Notes under the pieces: model-generated
The model's input: the letters and a program-made list of their open reading frames with translations, nothing else
What the model was told of the DNA's origin: nothing
Databases searched by the model: none
Position numbers and translations under genes: made by a program
Shown here: in pieces, positions 34,170-44,179 of the stretch
Layout of the letters: every line of letters starts with the position of its first letter
How positions within the stretch are numbered: position 1 is the first letter of the stretch
Origin: Massilia antarctica
GTDB lineage: Bacteria > Pseudomonadota > Gammaproteobacteria > Burkholderiales > Burkholderiaceae_D
NCBI RefSeq assembly: GCF_015689335.1
Contig: NZ_CP065053.1
Location: 62,001-126,000, forward strand
Reading direction: 5' to 3'
Length of the DNA: 64,000 nucleotides

Positions 34170-34898
34170 TTAAAGCCCCAGCGCCTTCTTCTGCAACGCG
34201 ATAATGTCCGCAATCCCGGCCTGCGCCAAATCGAGCAAACGGTTCATCCCGGCCCGGTCGAACGCCGCGCCTTCGGCCGTGCCCTGCACTTCGATAAAGT
34301 GCCCGGCCTCGGTCATCACCACATTCATATCCGTGTCGCAGCCCGAATCCTCGACGTAATCGAGGTCCAGCACCGGCATGCCCTTGTACACGCCCACCGA
34401 AATGGCCGCCACAAAACTCTTCACCGGCACCGCGGGAATCGCTCCGCTGGCCACCAGTTTGCTGAACGCGTCATACGCGGCCACCATCGCACCGGTGATC
34501 GACGCGGTCCGCGTGCCGCCATCGGCCTGGATCACGTCGCAATCGAGGTTCAGGGTGCGTTCGCCGAACGCTTCCAGGTCGAACGCCGCGCGCAGCGAGC
34601 GCCCGATCAGGCGCTGAATTTCCTGCGTACGCCCGCTTTGCTTTCCGCGCGCCGCTTCGCGGTCCATGCGCGTGTGCGTCGAACGCGGCAGCATGCCGTA
34701 TTCGGCCGTCAGCCAGCCCTGCCCTTTGCCCTTCAAGAAGCCCGGCACCTTCTCTTCGATGCTGGCCGTGCAAATGACCTTGGTGTCGCCGCACTCGATC
34801 AGTACCGATCCCTCGGCATGCTTGGTGTACTGGCGCGTCAGGACGATATCGCGCAGCTGGTCGACGGCGCGGCCGCTCGGACGTGATTCAAATGTCAT
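34170..34898 (-). CDS. rph: Ribonuclease PH
   Basis: Phosphorolytic 3'-5' exonuclease trimming tRNA 3' ends. 242 residues. Family signatures: [57 protein letters not shown] and [18 protein letters not shown]. Minus-strand neighbour of the PP2C phosphatase with 7-bp spacing. Confidence 0.97.
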   Translation of the reverse strand: MTFESRPSGRAVDQLRDIVLTRQYTKHAEGSVLIECGDTKVICTASIEEKVPGFLKGKGQGWLTAEYGMLPRSTHTRMDREAARGKQSGRTQEIQRLIGRSLRAAFDLEAFGERTLNLDCDVIQADGGTRTASITGAMVAAYDAFSKLVASGAIPAVPVKSFVAAISVGVYKGMPVLDLDYVEDSGCDTDMNVVMTEAGHFIEVQGTAEGAAFDRAGMNRLLDLAQAGIADIIALQKKALGL

Positions 34899-34905
34899 AA
34901 AAACC

Positions 34906-35856
34906 TTATTTCAAAACTTGGGATGATTTTTCGATGGCGTCGCGGATCTCGGCGATGGCCTTTTCGATCTCGTCGTCGTTGAAGGCGTCGATTTCGAGCG
35001 GCTGCTCCGGCTCCGGAGCGCTCAGGATCGTGGTGCTGACCAGGTTCTCGGGCAGCATCATGGTCGAAATGACCGCGGCGCTGCCGTCCGTGTTCGCGCC
35101 CGCCGTCTCCACTTCCGGCGAACCTTGCCACATGATCGCCAGCGCGGTCGTGTTGTCGCAGGTCTCGCCGCCGATGGTAATCGCCGTGCTGATCATGTCG
35201 GGAATGGCGCGCACGATGGTCTGGGTCGACAGGCGATGAACAATCTCTTCGTCCGGCAGCATCGACCACAAGCCATCGGAGCACAGCATGACCACGTCGC
35301 CGGTCAGCAGGCTGACCTGGCGCGACACTTCGATCTTCGGCAGGGAGCTGGCGCCGATGCAGTTATACAGCTTGTTGCGGTCCGGGTGAGTCGCGCGTTC
35401 GGCCGGATCGGCCAGGCCCTGGGCGATCAGGTGCTCGATGTGCGAGTGGTCGCGCGTGCGGCCCAGGATCTGTCCGCGGCGCAGCCAGTACAGGCGCGAG
35501 TCGCCGCAGTGGGCCCAGATCGCCGTGTTGTGCTGGATCAGGCAAGCCACCACCGTGGTGCGCGGCGTGTCCGGCATGTTGTTGGCGATGCGGTAGCGGT
35601 GAATCTCGTCGTGCGCTTCGAGGAAGGCCTCTTCGAGGAAGCGCTCGGGCTTCCTCACATACGGCGTGGCGTGCTGCTGGAACATGCTCGACATGGTTTG
35701 CAGGGTGATGGCCGCGGCCATTTCGCCACGCAGGTGGCCGCCCATGCCGTCGGCCAGGACCAGCAGCAGCGCGTCGCGCGTGAAGCTGTATCCCATCCGG
35801 TCCTGGTTGACCTTGCGGCCGCCGAGCTGGCTTTCCTGATAAACGGAAAATTGCAT
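34906..35856 (-). CDS. PP2C-family Ser/Thr protein phosphatase
   Basis: 316 residues: a PP2C catalytic domain (~1-240) with metal-binding motifs [30 protein letters not shown] and [13 protein letters not shown], plus a ~70-residue acidic C-terminal tail. It lies 15 nt downstream of a Ser/Thr kinase gene on the same strand. The two form a reversible phosphorylation pair, as often in Burkholderiales (stp1-type). Confidence 0.94.
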   Translation of the reverse strand: MQFSVYQESQLGGRKVNQDRMGYSFTRDALLLVLADGMGGHLRGEMAAAITLQTMSSMFQQHATPYVRKPERFLEEAFLEAHDEIHRYRIANNMPDTPRTTVVACLIQHNTAIWAHCGDSRLYWLRRGQILGRTRDHSHIEHLIAQGLADPAERATHPDRNKLYNCIGASSLPKIEVSRQVSLLTGDVVMLCSDGLWSMLPDEEIVHRLSTQTIVRAIPDMISTAITIGGETCDNTTALAIMWQGSPEVETAGANTDGSAAVISTMMLPENLVSTTILSAPEPEQPLEIDAFNDDEIEKAIAEIRDAIEKSSQVLK

Positions 35857-35871
35857 AATTATCTTTCTGGA

Positions 35872-36867
35872 TCAGGTGTTTTTATCGTTGACTTTTTTGC
35901 GGCCGAAACTACCCAGGCGATCGACCAGCCCGCGCATCTGGCCGCCGAGCTTTTCCAGCCCGCGCGGCGCTTCCGGCTTCTTCGGTGGCGGCAGCGCCAG
36001 TTCCTTTTGCAGCGCGAACAGGCTTTGCGGCCGCGCCAGCGGGTCCATGTCGAGGCAATTCTTGACCATGTTGATCAGGGCCGGCGAAAAACTGCCTTCC
36101 AGCTTGGCGTAGTAGCCCGGCATCTTGTCTTCGGTCTTGCGCTGGTCGGCCGGCTGCGGCGGCGCGCCCGCCATGCAGGCGAAGATGGTCGCGCCAATGC
36201 TGTAAATGTCCGACCACGGTCCCAGCGCCGCCGTTTTCGAGTACAGATCCGGCGGGGCGAAGCCCGGCGTGTACATTGGCGTGAGCTTCGGGATGTCGGC
36301 GTTGATGGTCTGGCGCGCGGCGCCGAAGTCGAGCAGGATCGGCGAGCCGTCGGTGCGCAGGTAGATATTGGCGGGCTTGAGGTCCAGGTGCAGCAGCTTG
36401 TTGGCGTGCACTTCGCGCAGGCCACCGCACACGCCGATGAAGATCTGGCGGATGAACGCTTCCGACAAGCGGCTGCCCTTGCTGGCCAGGCGGGCGATGT
36501 GTTCCTGCAGCGAGTGGCCCGATTCGTAGCCCATCACCATGTACACGGTATCGTTGGCGCGGAAGAAGTTCAGCACCCGCACCACGTTCGGGTGGGAGAT
36601 CAGCGCGAGCGCCCGTCCCTCCTCGAAAAAGCACTTCAGGCCGATGCGGAACACCGGTAGATTGGGGGGGGAAATCACCGGAACGAGCTCGCCAGGTTGC
36701 CGCAAAGCGAGGGAGCTCGGCAGGTACTCTTTAATGGCGACCGCGTTCCCCTCGGCGTCATAAGCGAGATATACAATACTGAACCCACCGGACGCAATTT
36801 TCTTTACAATGCGATATCCGGCGATTTCAAGACCATCGGGCAGGGGAGCGTTATTTTGTGCAGCCAT
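35872..36867 (-). CDS. Hanks-type Ser/Thr protein kinase
   Basis: 331 residues, soluble. The kinase fold shows IASGGFSIVYLA (Gly-rich loop), VAIKEYLP (ATP Lys), HLDLKPANIYL (catalytic loop, HLD in place of HRD) and LDFGAA (DFG). The C-terminal ~50 residues are basic and Pro-rich (LPPPKKPEAPRGLEKLG), with no membrane helix or PASTA repeat. An 8-base C run on the coding strand (G8 at 36664-36671) occurs in codons for SPPNLP and is prone to slippage. Confidence 0.93.
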   Translation of the reverse strand: MAAQNNAPLPDGLEIAGYRIVKKIASGGFSIVYLAYDAEGNAVAIKEYLPSSLALRQPGELVPVISPPNLPVFRIGLKCFFEEGRALALISHPNVVRVLNFFRANDTVYMVMGYESGHSLQEHIARLASKGSRLSEAFIRQIFIGVCGGLREVHANKLLHLDLKPANIYLRTDGSPILLDFGAARQTINADIPKLTPMYTPGFAPPDLYSKTAALGPWSDIYSIGATIFACMAGAPPQPADQRKTEDKMPGYYAKLEGSFSPALINMVKNCLDMDPLARPQSLFALQKELALPPPKKPEAPRGLEKLGGQMRGLVDRLGSFGRKKVNDKNT

Positions 36868-36949
36868 CTGTGTGTTCCTTGCTTAACACGGCGATTGTGT
36901 GGATAAATCACGGCTTTGTAAAGAAAAGATAAAAATACCGGGGACTCCA

Positions 36950-37852
36950 TTGAGCATTTCTAGCATGACAGGTTACGCGGTGGCCACCAGCGAAGGCGCG
37001 GCGGGCACCCTTACAATTGAAATCAAGAGCGTTAATTCGCGCTTTCTGGATCTGCAGTTCCGCATCAACGATGAGTTGCGCGCGCTCGAACCGGACTTGC
37101 GCGCCGCGATCATGGCTGCCATCACGCGCGGCAAGGTCGAGGCACGCCTGAGTTTCGGACGCAAGGTCGCCGGCGGTTCGCAGGCCTTGAATGCCGCCCT
37201 GCTGGCCGATCTGGCCCGTTTGCAGACCGAAGTGACCAAGCATTTCGTCTCGGCGCCCTTGATGACGGTGGCCGAGCTGCTGCGCTGGCCCGGCGTGATC
37301 GAGGAAGCCCAGGTCGGCCAGGAGTCGCTGCAGGCCGACGTGGCCGCGCTCACGGCCACCACCGTGGCGGCGTTCGTCGACAGCCGCCGGCGCGAAGGCG
37401 CGGCCCTGGAAGCGATGCTCATTTCCCGCATCGATGCGATGGACGTGATCGTCAAGCGCATCACGCCGCTGATTCCGCAAGTGATCGCGCAATTCCAGCA
37501 AAAGGCGGTCGAGCGCATGCAGGATGCATTGGGGCTGGCCGGGCACGGCACGCCGTCGACCCTGACGCGCCAGGAAGCGTTCGAGCGGATTCGCCAGGAA
37601 GTGACCTTGTACGGCATCCGGATCGACGTGTCGGAAGAACTCTCGCGCCTGTCCGCGCACTTGACCGAGACCCGGCATATCCTCAAAAAGGGTGGCCAGG
37701 TCGGCAAGCGGCTCGATTTCATGATGCAGGAACTGAACCGCGAAGCCAACACGCTGGGCGCCAAGGCGTCGGTGAAGGAATTGGCCGATGCGTCGATGGA
37801 ATTGAAGCTGTTGATCGAACAGATGCGGGAGCAGGTGCAGAATCTGGAGTAG
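36950..37852 (+). CDS. yicC: YicC/YloC-family endoribonuclease-like protein
   Basis: Family linked to RNA turnover (recently described RNase activity in E. coli), ~300 residues. It starts SSMTGYA, with the TTG at 36950 and GGGGA upstream; an internal ATG at 36965 is the alternative. Motifs: EIKSVNSRFLDLQFR, RGKVEARL, DVSEELSRLSAHL and LDFMMQELNREANTLGAKA. Followed by a REP element and gmk; part of a stable ancestral gene order. Confidence 0.93.
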   Translation: MSISSMTGYAVATSEGAAGTLTIEIKSVNSRFLDLQFRINDELRALEPDLRAAIMAAITRGKVEARLSFGRKVAGGSQALNAALLADLARLQTEVTKHFVSAPLMTVAELLRWPGVIEEAQVGQESLQADVAALTATTVAAFVDSRRREGAALEAMLISRIDAMDVIVKRITPLIPQVIAQFQQKAVERMQDALGLAGHGTPSTLTRQEAFERIRQEVTLYGIRIDVSEELSRLSAHLTETRHILKKGGQVGKRLDFMMQELNREANTLGAKASVKELADASMELKLLIEQMREQVQNLE

Positions 37853-37895
37853 TTTCCCGCACGTTCGCCCGCCAGCAATTCCGTCGCCCGCAGAC

Positions 37896-37974
37896 CCGTC
37901 GTTCCCGCGCAGGCGGGAACCTATAGCACCTTTGATCATCGGTGCCATGGGTTCCCGCCTCCGCGGGAACGACG
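37896..37974. repeat. REP-like nested palindrome, copy 3
   Basis: CCGTCGTTCCCGCGCAGGCGGGAACC on the left and GGTTCCCGCC...GCGGGAACGACG on the right. Each arm can fold on itself and the two arms can pair with each other. Between yicC and gmk. Confidence 0.88.
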
Positions 37975-38073
37975 TTTTGGGGCTAACGTAGCAAGCAGAT
38001 AAGTAAACAAGCAGCTGTACTCACGTACCAACAACCGCAATAACGCACCAACCCGTACCCGAGAAAGACAACC

Positions 38074-38721
38074 ATGCCCACTCCTACTTTCGGTTTTTCA
38101 GGCAGCCTGTTCGTCGTCGCCGCTCCGTCCGGCGCCGGTAAATCCACCCTGGTCAACGCCTTGCTCGCGCAGGAACCTGGCATCAAGCTGTCGATCTCGA
38201 CCACCACGCGCCCTCCCCGCCCCGGCGAGCAGGATGGCCGCGAGTACCATTTCACCACCGCCGCCGACTTCGTCGAGCGCGCCGGCCGCGGTGAATTCCT
38301 CGAATGGGCCGAAGTGCACGGTAACTACTACGGCACCTCACGCCTGATGGTCGAAAAGGAAATGAAAGCGGGCACCGACATCCTGCTCGAAATCGACTGG
38401 CAGGGTGCGCGCCAAGTGCGCAAGCAGTTTCCCCAGGCCGCCGGGATCTTCATCTTGCCGCCCTCGATCGCGGCCTTGGCCGAGCGCCTGAACAAGCGCG
38501 GCCAGGACGAACCGCACATTATCGAGCGCCGCCTGCTGGCCGCCGGCGGCGAGATCGCTCACGCTCCGGAGTTCGAGTATGTTATTATCAATGAAGAGTT
38601 CAACGTCGCCTTGTCAGAGATGAGCGCGATTGTCAGAGCGACACGCAGCCGATTTGCCCAGCAAGCTGCGCGTAACGCCTCGCTATTTGCCCAACTGGGT
38701 ATCCATGCGCAACAATCGTGA
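38074..38721 (+). CDS. gmk: Guanylate kinase
   Basis: ATP + GMP to ADP + GDP. 215 residues. P-loop [18 protein letters not shown], then [42 protein letters not shown] and FILPPS. It leads the gmk-rpoZ-spoT nucleotide and alarmone cluster. Confidence 0.97.
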   Translation: MPTPTFGFSGSLFVVAAPSGAGKSTLVNALLAQEPGIKLSISTTTRPPRPGEQDGREYHFTTAADFVERAGRGEFLEWAEVHGNYYGTSRLMVEKEMKAGTDILLEIDWQGARQVRKQFPQAAGIFILPPSIAALAERLNKRGQDEPHIIERRLLAAGGEIAHAPEFEYVIINEEFNVALSEMSAIVRATRSRFAQQAARNASLFAQLGIHAQQS

Positions 38722-38753
38722 CACGGCACACACCGTCATATTGAGGAAATTAC

Positions 38754-38957
38754 ATGGCCCGCATTACCATTGAAGATTGCTTGAAGCATATCCCTAACCG
38801 CTTTCAACTGACCCTGGCCGCGACCTATCGCGCACGTCAGTTGTTGCAAGGCCACACTCCAAAGGTGGAAGCCAAGGACAAGCCAACCGTCGTCGCCCTG
38901 CGTGAAATCGCAGCCGGCAAGGTCGGTATCGAGATGCTGAAAAAGGTTCCGATGTAA
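38754..38957 (+). CDS. rpoZ: RNA polymerase omega subunit
   Basis: 67-residue omega subunit; contains [27 protein letters not shown] and [15 protein letters not shown]. The GAGGAAA ribosome site precedes it. Directly upstream of spoT, as in most proteobacteria; omega is part of a ppGpp site on RNA polymerase. Confidence 0.97.
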   Translation: MARITIEDCLKHIPNRFQLTLAATYRARQLLQGHTPKVEAKDKPTVVALREIAAGKVGIEMLKKVPM

Positions 38958-39034
38958 GTGTTTTTCGTGCCCGAACGGTGTCAACAAGCCATCCTGATTT
39001 TCTTTTTTCACATTTCGGCTGATTGACTTTGCGT

Positions 39035-41284
39035 ATGAATCTGATTCCTCCGGATACGACACTCTCAGGCACACCCAAGACCCGGTCCTCGCGCGCCGCC
39101 ACCAAGGCGCAAGAGGCCGCGCTCCCTGCCGCTCCCGCTCCTGGTGTGGCATCGGTCTCCCAGCTGTCGGCCAAGCTGAGCGAGTACCTCACCGCCTCCG
39201 AACTCAAGAAGGTCAAGGAAGCCTATCGTTTTTCCGACGAGATGCACCTTGGACAAGTCCGCAAGTCGGGCGAACCGTATATTTCCCATCCCATCGCCGT
39301 GGCCGAAATCTGCGCCGACTGGAAGCTCGACGCCCAGGCCATCATGGCCGCGCTGCTGCACGATGTGATGGAAGACCAGGACGTCAAGAAAGATGAGCTG
39401 ATCGAGCGCTTCGGCGCCCCCGTCGCCAGCCTCGTCGACGGCCTGTCCAAGCTCGAAAAAATCGAATTCCAGACCCTGATCGAAGCGCAGGCGGAAAATT
39501 TCCGCAAGATGCTGCTGGCCATGGCGTCCGACGTGCGCGTGATCCTCATCAAGCTGGCCGACCGCCTGCACAATATGCGCACCCTGGAGCACATGACGCC
39601 GGCCAAGAAACGCCGCATCGCGTCCGAAACCATGGAAGTGTACGTGCCGATCGCGCACCGTCTGGGCCTGAACAATATTTACCGCGAATTGCAGGACCTG
39701 GCGTTTTCGCACCTGTATCCGGTGCGCTACCGTACCCTGTCCAAGGCCGTCAAGGCGGCGCGCGGCAACCGCCGCGAAGTGGTCAAGAAGATTCTCGAAT
39801 CGGTCAAGAACACCTTAGCCATCGCCGAACTGCCGGCCGAAGTCTACGGGCGCGAAAAAACCCTGTACGGCATCTATAAAAAAATGCGCAGCAAGCACTT
39901 GTCGTTCTCGCAGGTGCTCGATGTGTACGGTTTCCGGGTGGTGGTCGACAGCTTCGCCAATTGCTACGTGGCGCTGGGGACCCTGCACGGCCTGTACAAG
40001 CCGATGCCGGGTAAGTTCAAGGATTACATCGCGATCCGCAAGCTCAACGGCTACCAATCCTTGCACACGACCCTGATCGGCCCCTACGGCACGCCGGTCG
40101 AGTTCCAGATCCGCACCCAGGAAATGCACCGCACCGCCGAGTCCGGCGTGGCCGCGCACTGGCTGTACAAGAATGGCGAGTCGAACCTGTCGGACCTGCA
40201 GCAAAAGACCCATGCGTGGCTGCAATCGCTGCTCGACATCCAGCAGCAGACCGGCGACTCGGCCGAATTCCTGGAGCACGTCAAGGTCGACCTGTTCCCC
40301 GACTCGGTATATGTGTTCACGCCCAAGTCGAAGATCATCGCCCTGCCGCGCGGCGCCACGGCGCTCGATTTTGCGTACACGATTCACACCGGCATCGGCG
40401 ACCATACGGTGTCAGTCAAGATCAACAACGAAGCGGCGTCCTTGCGTACCGAGTTGCGCAATGGCGACATCGTCGAGATCGTGACCGATCCCGATTCGAA
40501 GCCGAGTCCGACGTGGCTGGCGTTCGTCCGCACCGGCAAGGCGCGTTCGGCGATCCGCCACCATCTGCGCACGATCAACCTGAACGAGTCCGTCGAGCTG
40601 GGCCGCGAATTGCTGGCGCAGGCATTGACGGCGCTCAATATCCAGCCGGACTTGCCGGAACCGACCGTCGAGAAGCTGCTCAATGAATCGTCGGCCAAGT
40701 CGATGGATGAGCTGTATGCGGACATCGGCATCGGCAAGCGCATGGCGGCGCTGGTGGCGCGGCATATTTTCGGCCTGGTCGATGACGATCTGGTGAGTTT
40801 GCCGGCCCATCCGCATGCGACGCCGGGCGAACTCGATCCGGTGACCATTTATGGCAGCGAAGGCGTATCGGTGCAGCTGGCGCCCTGCTGTCTGCCGATT
40901 CCGGGCGACCAGATCATCGGGCAGCTGCGGCGCGACCAGGGCTTGATCGTCCATACCAGCGATTGCGCCGGCGCCAAGCGGCTGCGCGGCAAGGAGCCGG
41001 ATCGCTGGATCTCCGTGCAGTGGGGCGGGGAATTGAACCGCCGCTTCGACTGCCGGATCAGGCTACTGATTAATAATGAAAAAGGCATCCTGGCGCGCGT
41101 GGCCGCCGAGATTGGCGAATCGGATGCGAACATTTCGTATGTGGGCATGGACGAGGATGAAGAACACGTCATGACGCAGCTGCGGTTTACGATTCAGATC
41201 AAGGACCGCGTGCATCTGGCGCACCTGATCAGGAATCTGCGACGCGTGGTAGGGGTGACCAGGGTGGAACGCGAGCGCAATTAG
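39035..41284 (+). CDS. spoT: Bifunctional (p)ppGpp synthetase/hydrolase (SpoT/Rel)
   Basis: Makes and degrades the stringent-response alarmone. 749 residues. HD hydrolase: SGEPYISHPIAVAEI, ALLHDVMEDQ. Synthetase: VYGREKTLYGIYKKM, GFRVVVDS, YIAIRKLNGYQSLHTTLIG. TGS: YVFTPKSKIIALPRGATALD. A helical/zinc-finger region (LAPCCLPIPGDQ) and a C-terminal ACT domain end the protein. The ATG at 39035 is preferred to an upstream TTG. The hydrolase His-Asp pair is intact, so both activities are expected. Confidence 0.96.
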   Translation: MNLIPPDTTLSGTPKTRSSRAATKAQEAALPAAPAPGVASVSQLSAKLSEYLTASELKKVKEAYRFSDEMHLGQVRKSGEPYISHPIAVAEICADWKLDAQAIMAALLHDVMEDQDVKKDELIERFGAPVASLVDGLSKLEKIEFQTLIEAQAENFRKMLLAMASDVRVILIKLADRLHNMRTLEHMTPAKKRRIASETMEVYVPIAHRLGLNNIYRELQDLAFSHLYPVRYRTLSKAVKAARGNRREVVKKILESVKNTLAIAELPAEVYGREKTLYGIYKKMRSKHLSFSQVLDVYGFRVVVDSFANCYVALGTLHGLYKPMPGKFKDYIAIRKLNGYQSLHTTLIGPYGTPVEFQIRTQEMHRTAESGVAAHWLYKNGESNLSDLQQKTHAWLQSLLDIQQQTGDSAEFLEHVKVDLFPDSVYVFTPKSKIIALPRGATALDFAYTIHTGIGDHTVSVKINNEAASLRTELRNGDIVEIVTDPDSKPSPTWLAFVRTGKARSAIRHHLRTINLNESVELGRELLAQALTALNIQPDLPEPTVEKLLNESSAKSMDELYADIGIGKRMAALVARHIFGLVDDDLVSLPAHPHATPGELDPVTIYGSEGVSVQLAPCCLPIPGDQIIGQLRRDQGLIVHTSDCAGAKRLRGKEPDRWISVQWGGELNRRFDCRIRLLINNEKGILARVAAEIGESDANISYVGMDEDEEHVMTQLRFTIQIKDRVHLAHLIRNLRRVVGVTRVERERN

Positions 41285-41340
41285 TTCGCGCGCTCTACAC
41301 TAGCTTGCGCAGCCAGCAATGGATTGTCCCGCTAACTTAA

Positions 41341-41437
41341 AAACCGTCGTTCCCGCGCAGGCGGGAACCCAAGTTTGTCGAACCGTCTGTGGCTGCGGTT
41401 CAAAATTGGATTCCCGCCTGCGCGGGAATGACGGTTT
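41341..41437. repeat. REP-like nested palindrome, copy 4
   Basis: The clearest copy: AAACCGTC(G/A)TTCCCGC at both ends, arms of about 43 bp, each with an internal CCCGCGCAGGCGGG hairpin, and a short central loop. It follows spoT. Confidence 0.92.
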
Positions 41438-41470
41438 GGCTGGGGATTGGCATTGCCCCCTTCATCTGTA

Positions 41471-42082
41471 TTACCTCATCGCCAAAATCCGGTCGAACGC
41501 ATCGCACGCGCCCCTGCACGCATCGGCAATCTCCCCTTCGCTTTTCACGCTCTCTCTCAGCGCCAGCATGAAGCTGCGCCAGCGCGGCCCCGACCCCTCC
41601 GTCCCACTGCGCAGATAGCGCAGCGGATGCGGCGCCAGCGGCCCCGCCAGGCGCTGGTTCAGCACCGCCCCGCCCAGCTACGAGCCTTCGATCACATACG
41701 TCACGCCCCGGCGGTACGCCGCGCTGGCGTCAACCGGCCAGACGGTGTCGTCCTCGGGCCGCGTATCGGCACGCACTCCGGCCAGCGCCGGATCGGCCAG
41801 ATCGGCATCGATCAGCGCAACCCGCGCCACCGCCGGGAAGCTGGCCTCGCCCTGCGGACCATCGCTGTAACGCGCCAGCCAGGCTTCCAAGGGAGACAAC
41901 CAGCGCCGCAGCATGTGCAAATGGTCGCTGTAATGCTGCAAGCCGGCGTCCGGCCGGGCCAGCGGCATCGCGGAGTCGAGCACGGCGTGACGTTCGGCCG
42001 TAGCGATGCGCTCAGCGCGTCGGCCTGCGCGCGCTTGGGATGTTGGTTGATAGACTATTCTTGTTCTATAAGGTACTCGCAT
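41471..42082 (-). pseudogene. Biliverdin-producing heme oxygenase (BphO/PigA type) with an internal amber codon
   Basis: Two halves in one frame are split by a single TAG (cta at 41678-41680). Upstream half: RHAVLDSAMPL, containing the proximal heme His, then HYSDHLHMLRRWLSPLEAWL and AYRRGVTYVIEGS. Downstream half: LGGAVLNQRLAGPLAPHPLR through to a C-terminal helix. Joined with Gln at the stop (CAG to TAG, one change) it gives the heme-oxygenase signature YVIEGSQLGGAVL and about 203 residues, the family length. The enzyme opens heme to biliverdin, Fe2+ and CO. The gene starts 32 nt after a TonB receptor on the same strand. Loss of function, an amber-suppressing strain or a read error are the alternatives. 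Confidence 0.8.
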
Positions 42083-42114
42083 CGCAGTCTATCAGCCTGC
42101 TTGCTCCGCACGCC

Positions 42115-44145
42115 TCAAAACGACGAACTCAAGGTCAGCCGGAACGAGCGCGATTCGGTCGGGTGGAAATGGATGTCCTCGACCGCCCCGGCCTCCCCTT
42201 GCAGGCGCGATGCGTAGAAATAATCGATCGCCGAACTGCGCCGGTTGGCCAGGTTGAAGCCTTCCAGTTCGAGCTTGAGACGCTTGCCCAGCTTGTAGCC
42301 GATACGCCCGTTCACGGTGGCCGTCGAGCGCGAACGCACGCTGTTGTCTTCGATCAAAGGACGCGGGCCAAAATAGCGCAGCTGCAGCGCCCCGAACCAC
42401 GGCCCCAGGCTGTCGAGCGCCAGCGCCAGCGAGGCCACGCCCTCGACCGCGCCGGGAATGCGCCGTCCGGCCATGTCGGCATTGCGGAAGCGCGCGCGCG
42501 CAAATGCCACATCGGCATCGATACTCATCCAGTCGTTGGGCTTGTAGTAATTGGAAAACTCGACGCCGCTGCGCCGACTCGGCCGGCCCGCCTCGGTGCT
42601 GCCCGCGTCACCCACGAATACCAGTTCGGAATCGACATCGAGCTGGTACAGCGACAGCGAACTTTGCAAGCCGGGCAGCGCTTCGCTGCGCAGGCCCACT
42701 TCATAGCCGCGCGCCTTGACCAGCGGCGTCACCCGCTCGGTCGCCTCGCCGCTTTTCGGGTCGGTGCGAATCGTGGTGCCGCGCGCGTCGTTGCTGTGAA
42801 AGCCGGTGCCCGCGTTCAGGTACAGCTCGGTCTGGCGCCACGGGCCGACAATCAGGCTCAGGGTCGGACTGGCGCGGTTGGCACTCGCGCGGCCGCTGTT
42901 GTCAAGCAGGATGCTGTCGACATCGAAACGATAATGGTCGAGGCGTACCCCGGCCACCGAGCGCAACACGGGCGTCCAGCGCGTGCTGTTGTCGTAGAAC
43001 ACGGCGGCGCTGGTCTCGACGATATGATCCTCGCGCGTGGTGGCGCGGCGCTGGCGCGCGACGGTGTCGTACAGTCCGTTGTGGATATTGTCGTTCTGGA
43101 ACTGGACGCCGACCCGGTGACTGCCCCAGCGGTGCTCGGCGTTCAGGGCGCTGGTGACCCTCCGGTCCGGCTGGCTGAACTGGTCGCCATTGAGCGGGTC
43201 GTCCAGAAAATACGTGAAGTTCGAGTACAGCGCCAGCCGGTTGGCCACCACCGACGCATTGACCTTCGTCACACCCACCGCCGAAGCGAGGTGCCAGCCG
43301 CCGGACAGGCTGTAGCGGCGCGCGCTGCCGCCATCGCTCGTATCGACCGTATCGAAGCGCCCCAGGCGGCCATCGTCCAAGGCGCGCCGGGGAATCTGGT
43401 CGCTCGCGTTCCAGCGCGCCCGGTAAGCCATGGCCGTGACGTTGAAGCCATTGGCGGCGTCGCCCTGGCTGAAGCGCAGCACGCCGTTGAGCTTGTTGTA
43501 ATCATCGCCGCGCGTGAACGGGCCATCGTTATGGAACGATTCGAGCGCGTACAGCAGCTTGCCCTTGCCCAGCGCGGGCGAATCGGCCAGCAGCGCGCGC
43601 CGGTAGCCGTTCTGGCCCAGGCCCAGGCTGGCGATGCCTGGCGCCAGGGTGTCGGCATAACGCACGGCCAGCGCGCCGGCCGCGGCGAAGTCGCCTTCGT
43701 CGGCGTAGTACGGCCCCTTGCGGTAGTCGAGCCGGCTGGCCAGTTCGGGAATCAGGAAATTCAGATCGGTCCAGCCCTGCCCGTGGGCGTGGCTGCGCTG
43801 ATTGACCAGCATGCCGTCGACCGTGGTGCGCAAGTCGGTGCCGTGGTCGAGGTTAAAGCCGCGCAGGTAGAACTGGTTGGCCTTGCCCTCGCCGCTGTGC
43901 TGGCTGACGATCAGCCCTGGTGTCGCTTCCAGCAGTTCGCCGGGACGGTACACCGAGCGCGCCGCCAGTTGCTGCTGGGTGACCACGCCGGCATTGGCGG
44001 AATCGGCCACGCCCAGCTGGCTGATCCGCGAGGCGGCTACCACCACCTGCGGCAACGCTTGCGCCGGCTCGTCGGCGTGGACCAGGGCCGACGCGCCCAG
44101 CAGCAAGGCACTCAAAGGATGGCGTACAAGTCGGAAATCGTGCAT
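42115..44145 (-). CDS. TonB-dependent outer-membrane receptor
   Basis: 676 residues from the ATG complementary to 44143-44145. A signal peptide ends at about residue 24 (LLLGASALVHADEP). Plug: PGELLEATPGLIVSQHSGE, FYLRGFNLDHGTDL, VDGMLVNQRSHAHGQGWTD and DYRKGPYYADEGDFAAAGAL. The barrel ends SFRLTLSSSF, with a final Phe. RGFNLDHGTDL followed by a His-rich loop marks a distinct receptor subfamily of uncertain substrate. The heme-oxygenase pseudogene 32 nt downstream suggests heme uptake, which is inference. A TATAAT lies on the minus strand at 44179-44174. Confidence 0.9.
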   Translation of the reverse strand: MHDFRLVRHPLSALLLGASALVHADEPAQALPQVVVAASRISQLGVADSANAGVVTQQQLAARSVYRPGELLEATPGLIVSQHSGEGKANQFYLRGFNLDHGTDLRTTVDGMLVNQRSHAHGQGWTDLNFLIPELASRLDYRKGPYYADEGDFAAAGALAVRYADTLAPGIASLGLGQNGYRRALLADSPALGKGKLLYALESFHNDGPFTRGDDYNKLNGVLRFSQGDAANGFNVTAMAYRARWNASDQIPRRALDDGRLGRFDTVDTSDGGSARRYSLSGGWHLASAVGVTKVNASVVANRLALYSNFTYFLDDPLNGDQFSQPDRRVTSALNAEHRWGSHRVGVQFQNDNIHNGLYDTVARQRRATTREDHIVETSAAVFYDNSTRWTPVLRSVAGVRLDHYRFDVDSILLDNSGRASANRASPTLSLIVGPWRQTELYLNAGTGFHSNDARGTTIRTDPKSGEATERVTPLVKARGYEVGLRSEALPGLQSSLSLYQLDVDSELVFVGDAGSTEAGRPSRRSGVEFSNYYKPNDWMSIDADVAFARARFRNADMAGRRIPGAVEGVASLALALDSLGPWFGALQLRYFGPRPLIEDNSVRSRSTATVNGRIGYKLGKRLKLELEGFNLANRRSSAIDYFYASRLQGEAGAVEDIHFHPTESRSFRLTLSSSF

Positions 44146-44173
44146 GGGCGGGCCTGTGAGGAAATGGGAGGCG

Positions 44174-44179
44174 ATTATA
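44174..44179 (-). promoter_or_regulatory. Candidate -10 box (TATAAT) of the TonB receptor
   Basis: A perfect TATAAT on the minus strand, 29 nt before the receptor ATG; the best -35 (TTGCGG) is spaced 20 bp, so strength is uncertain. Confidence 0.4.
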
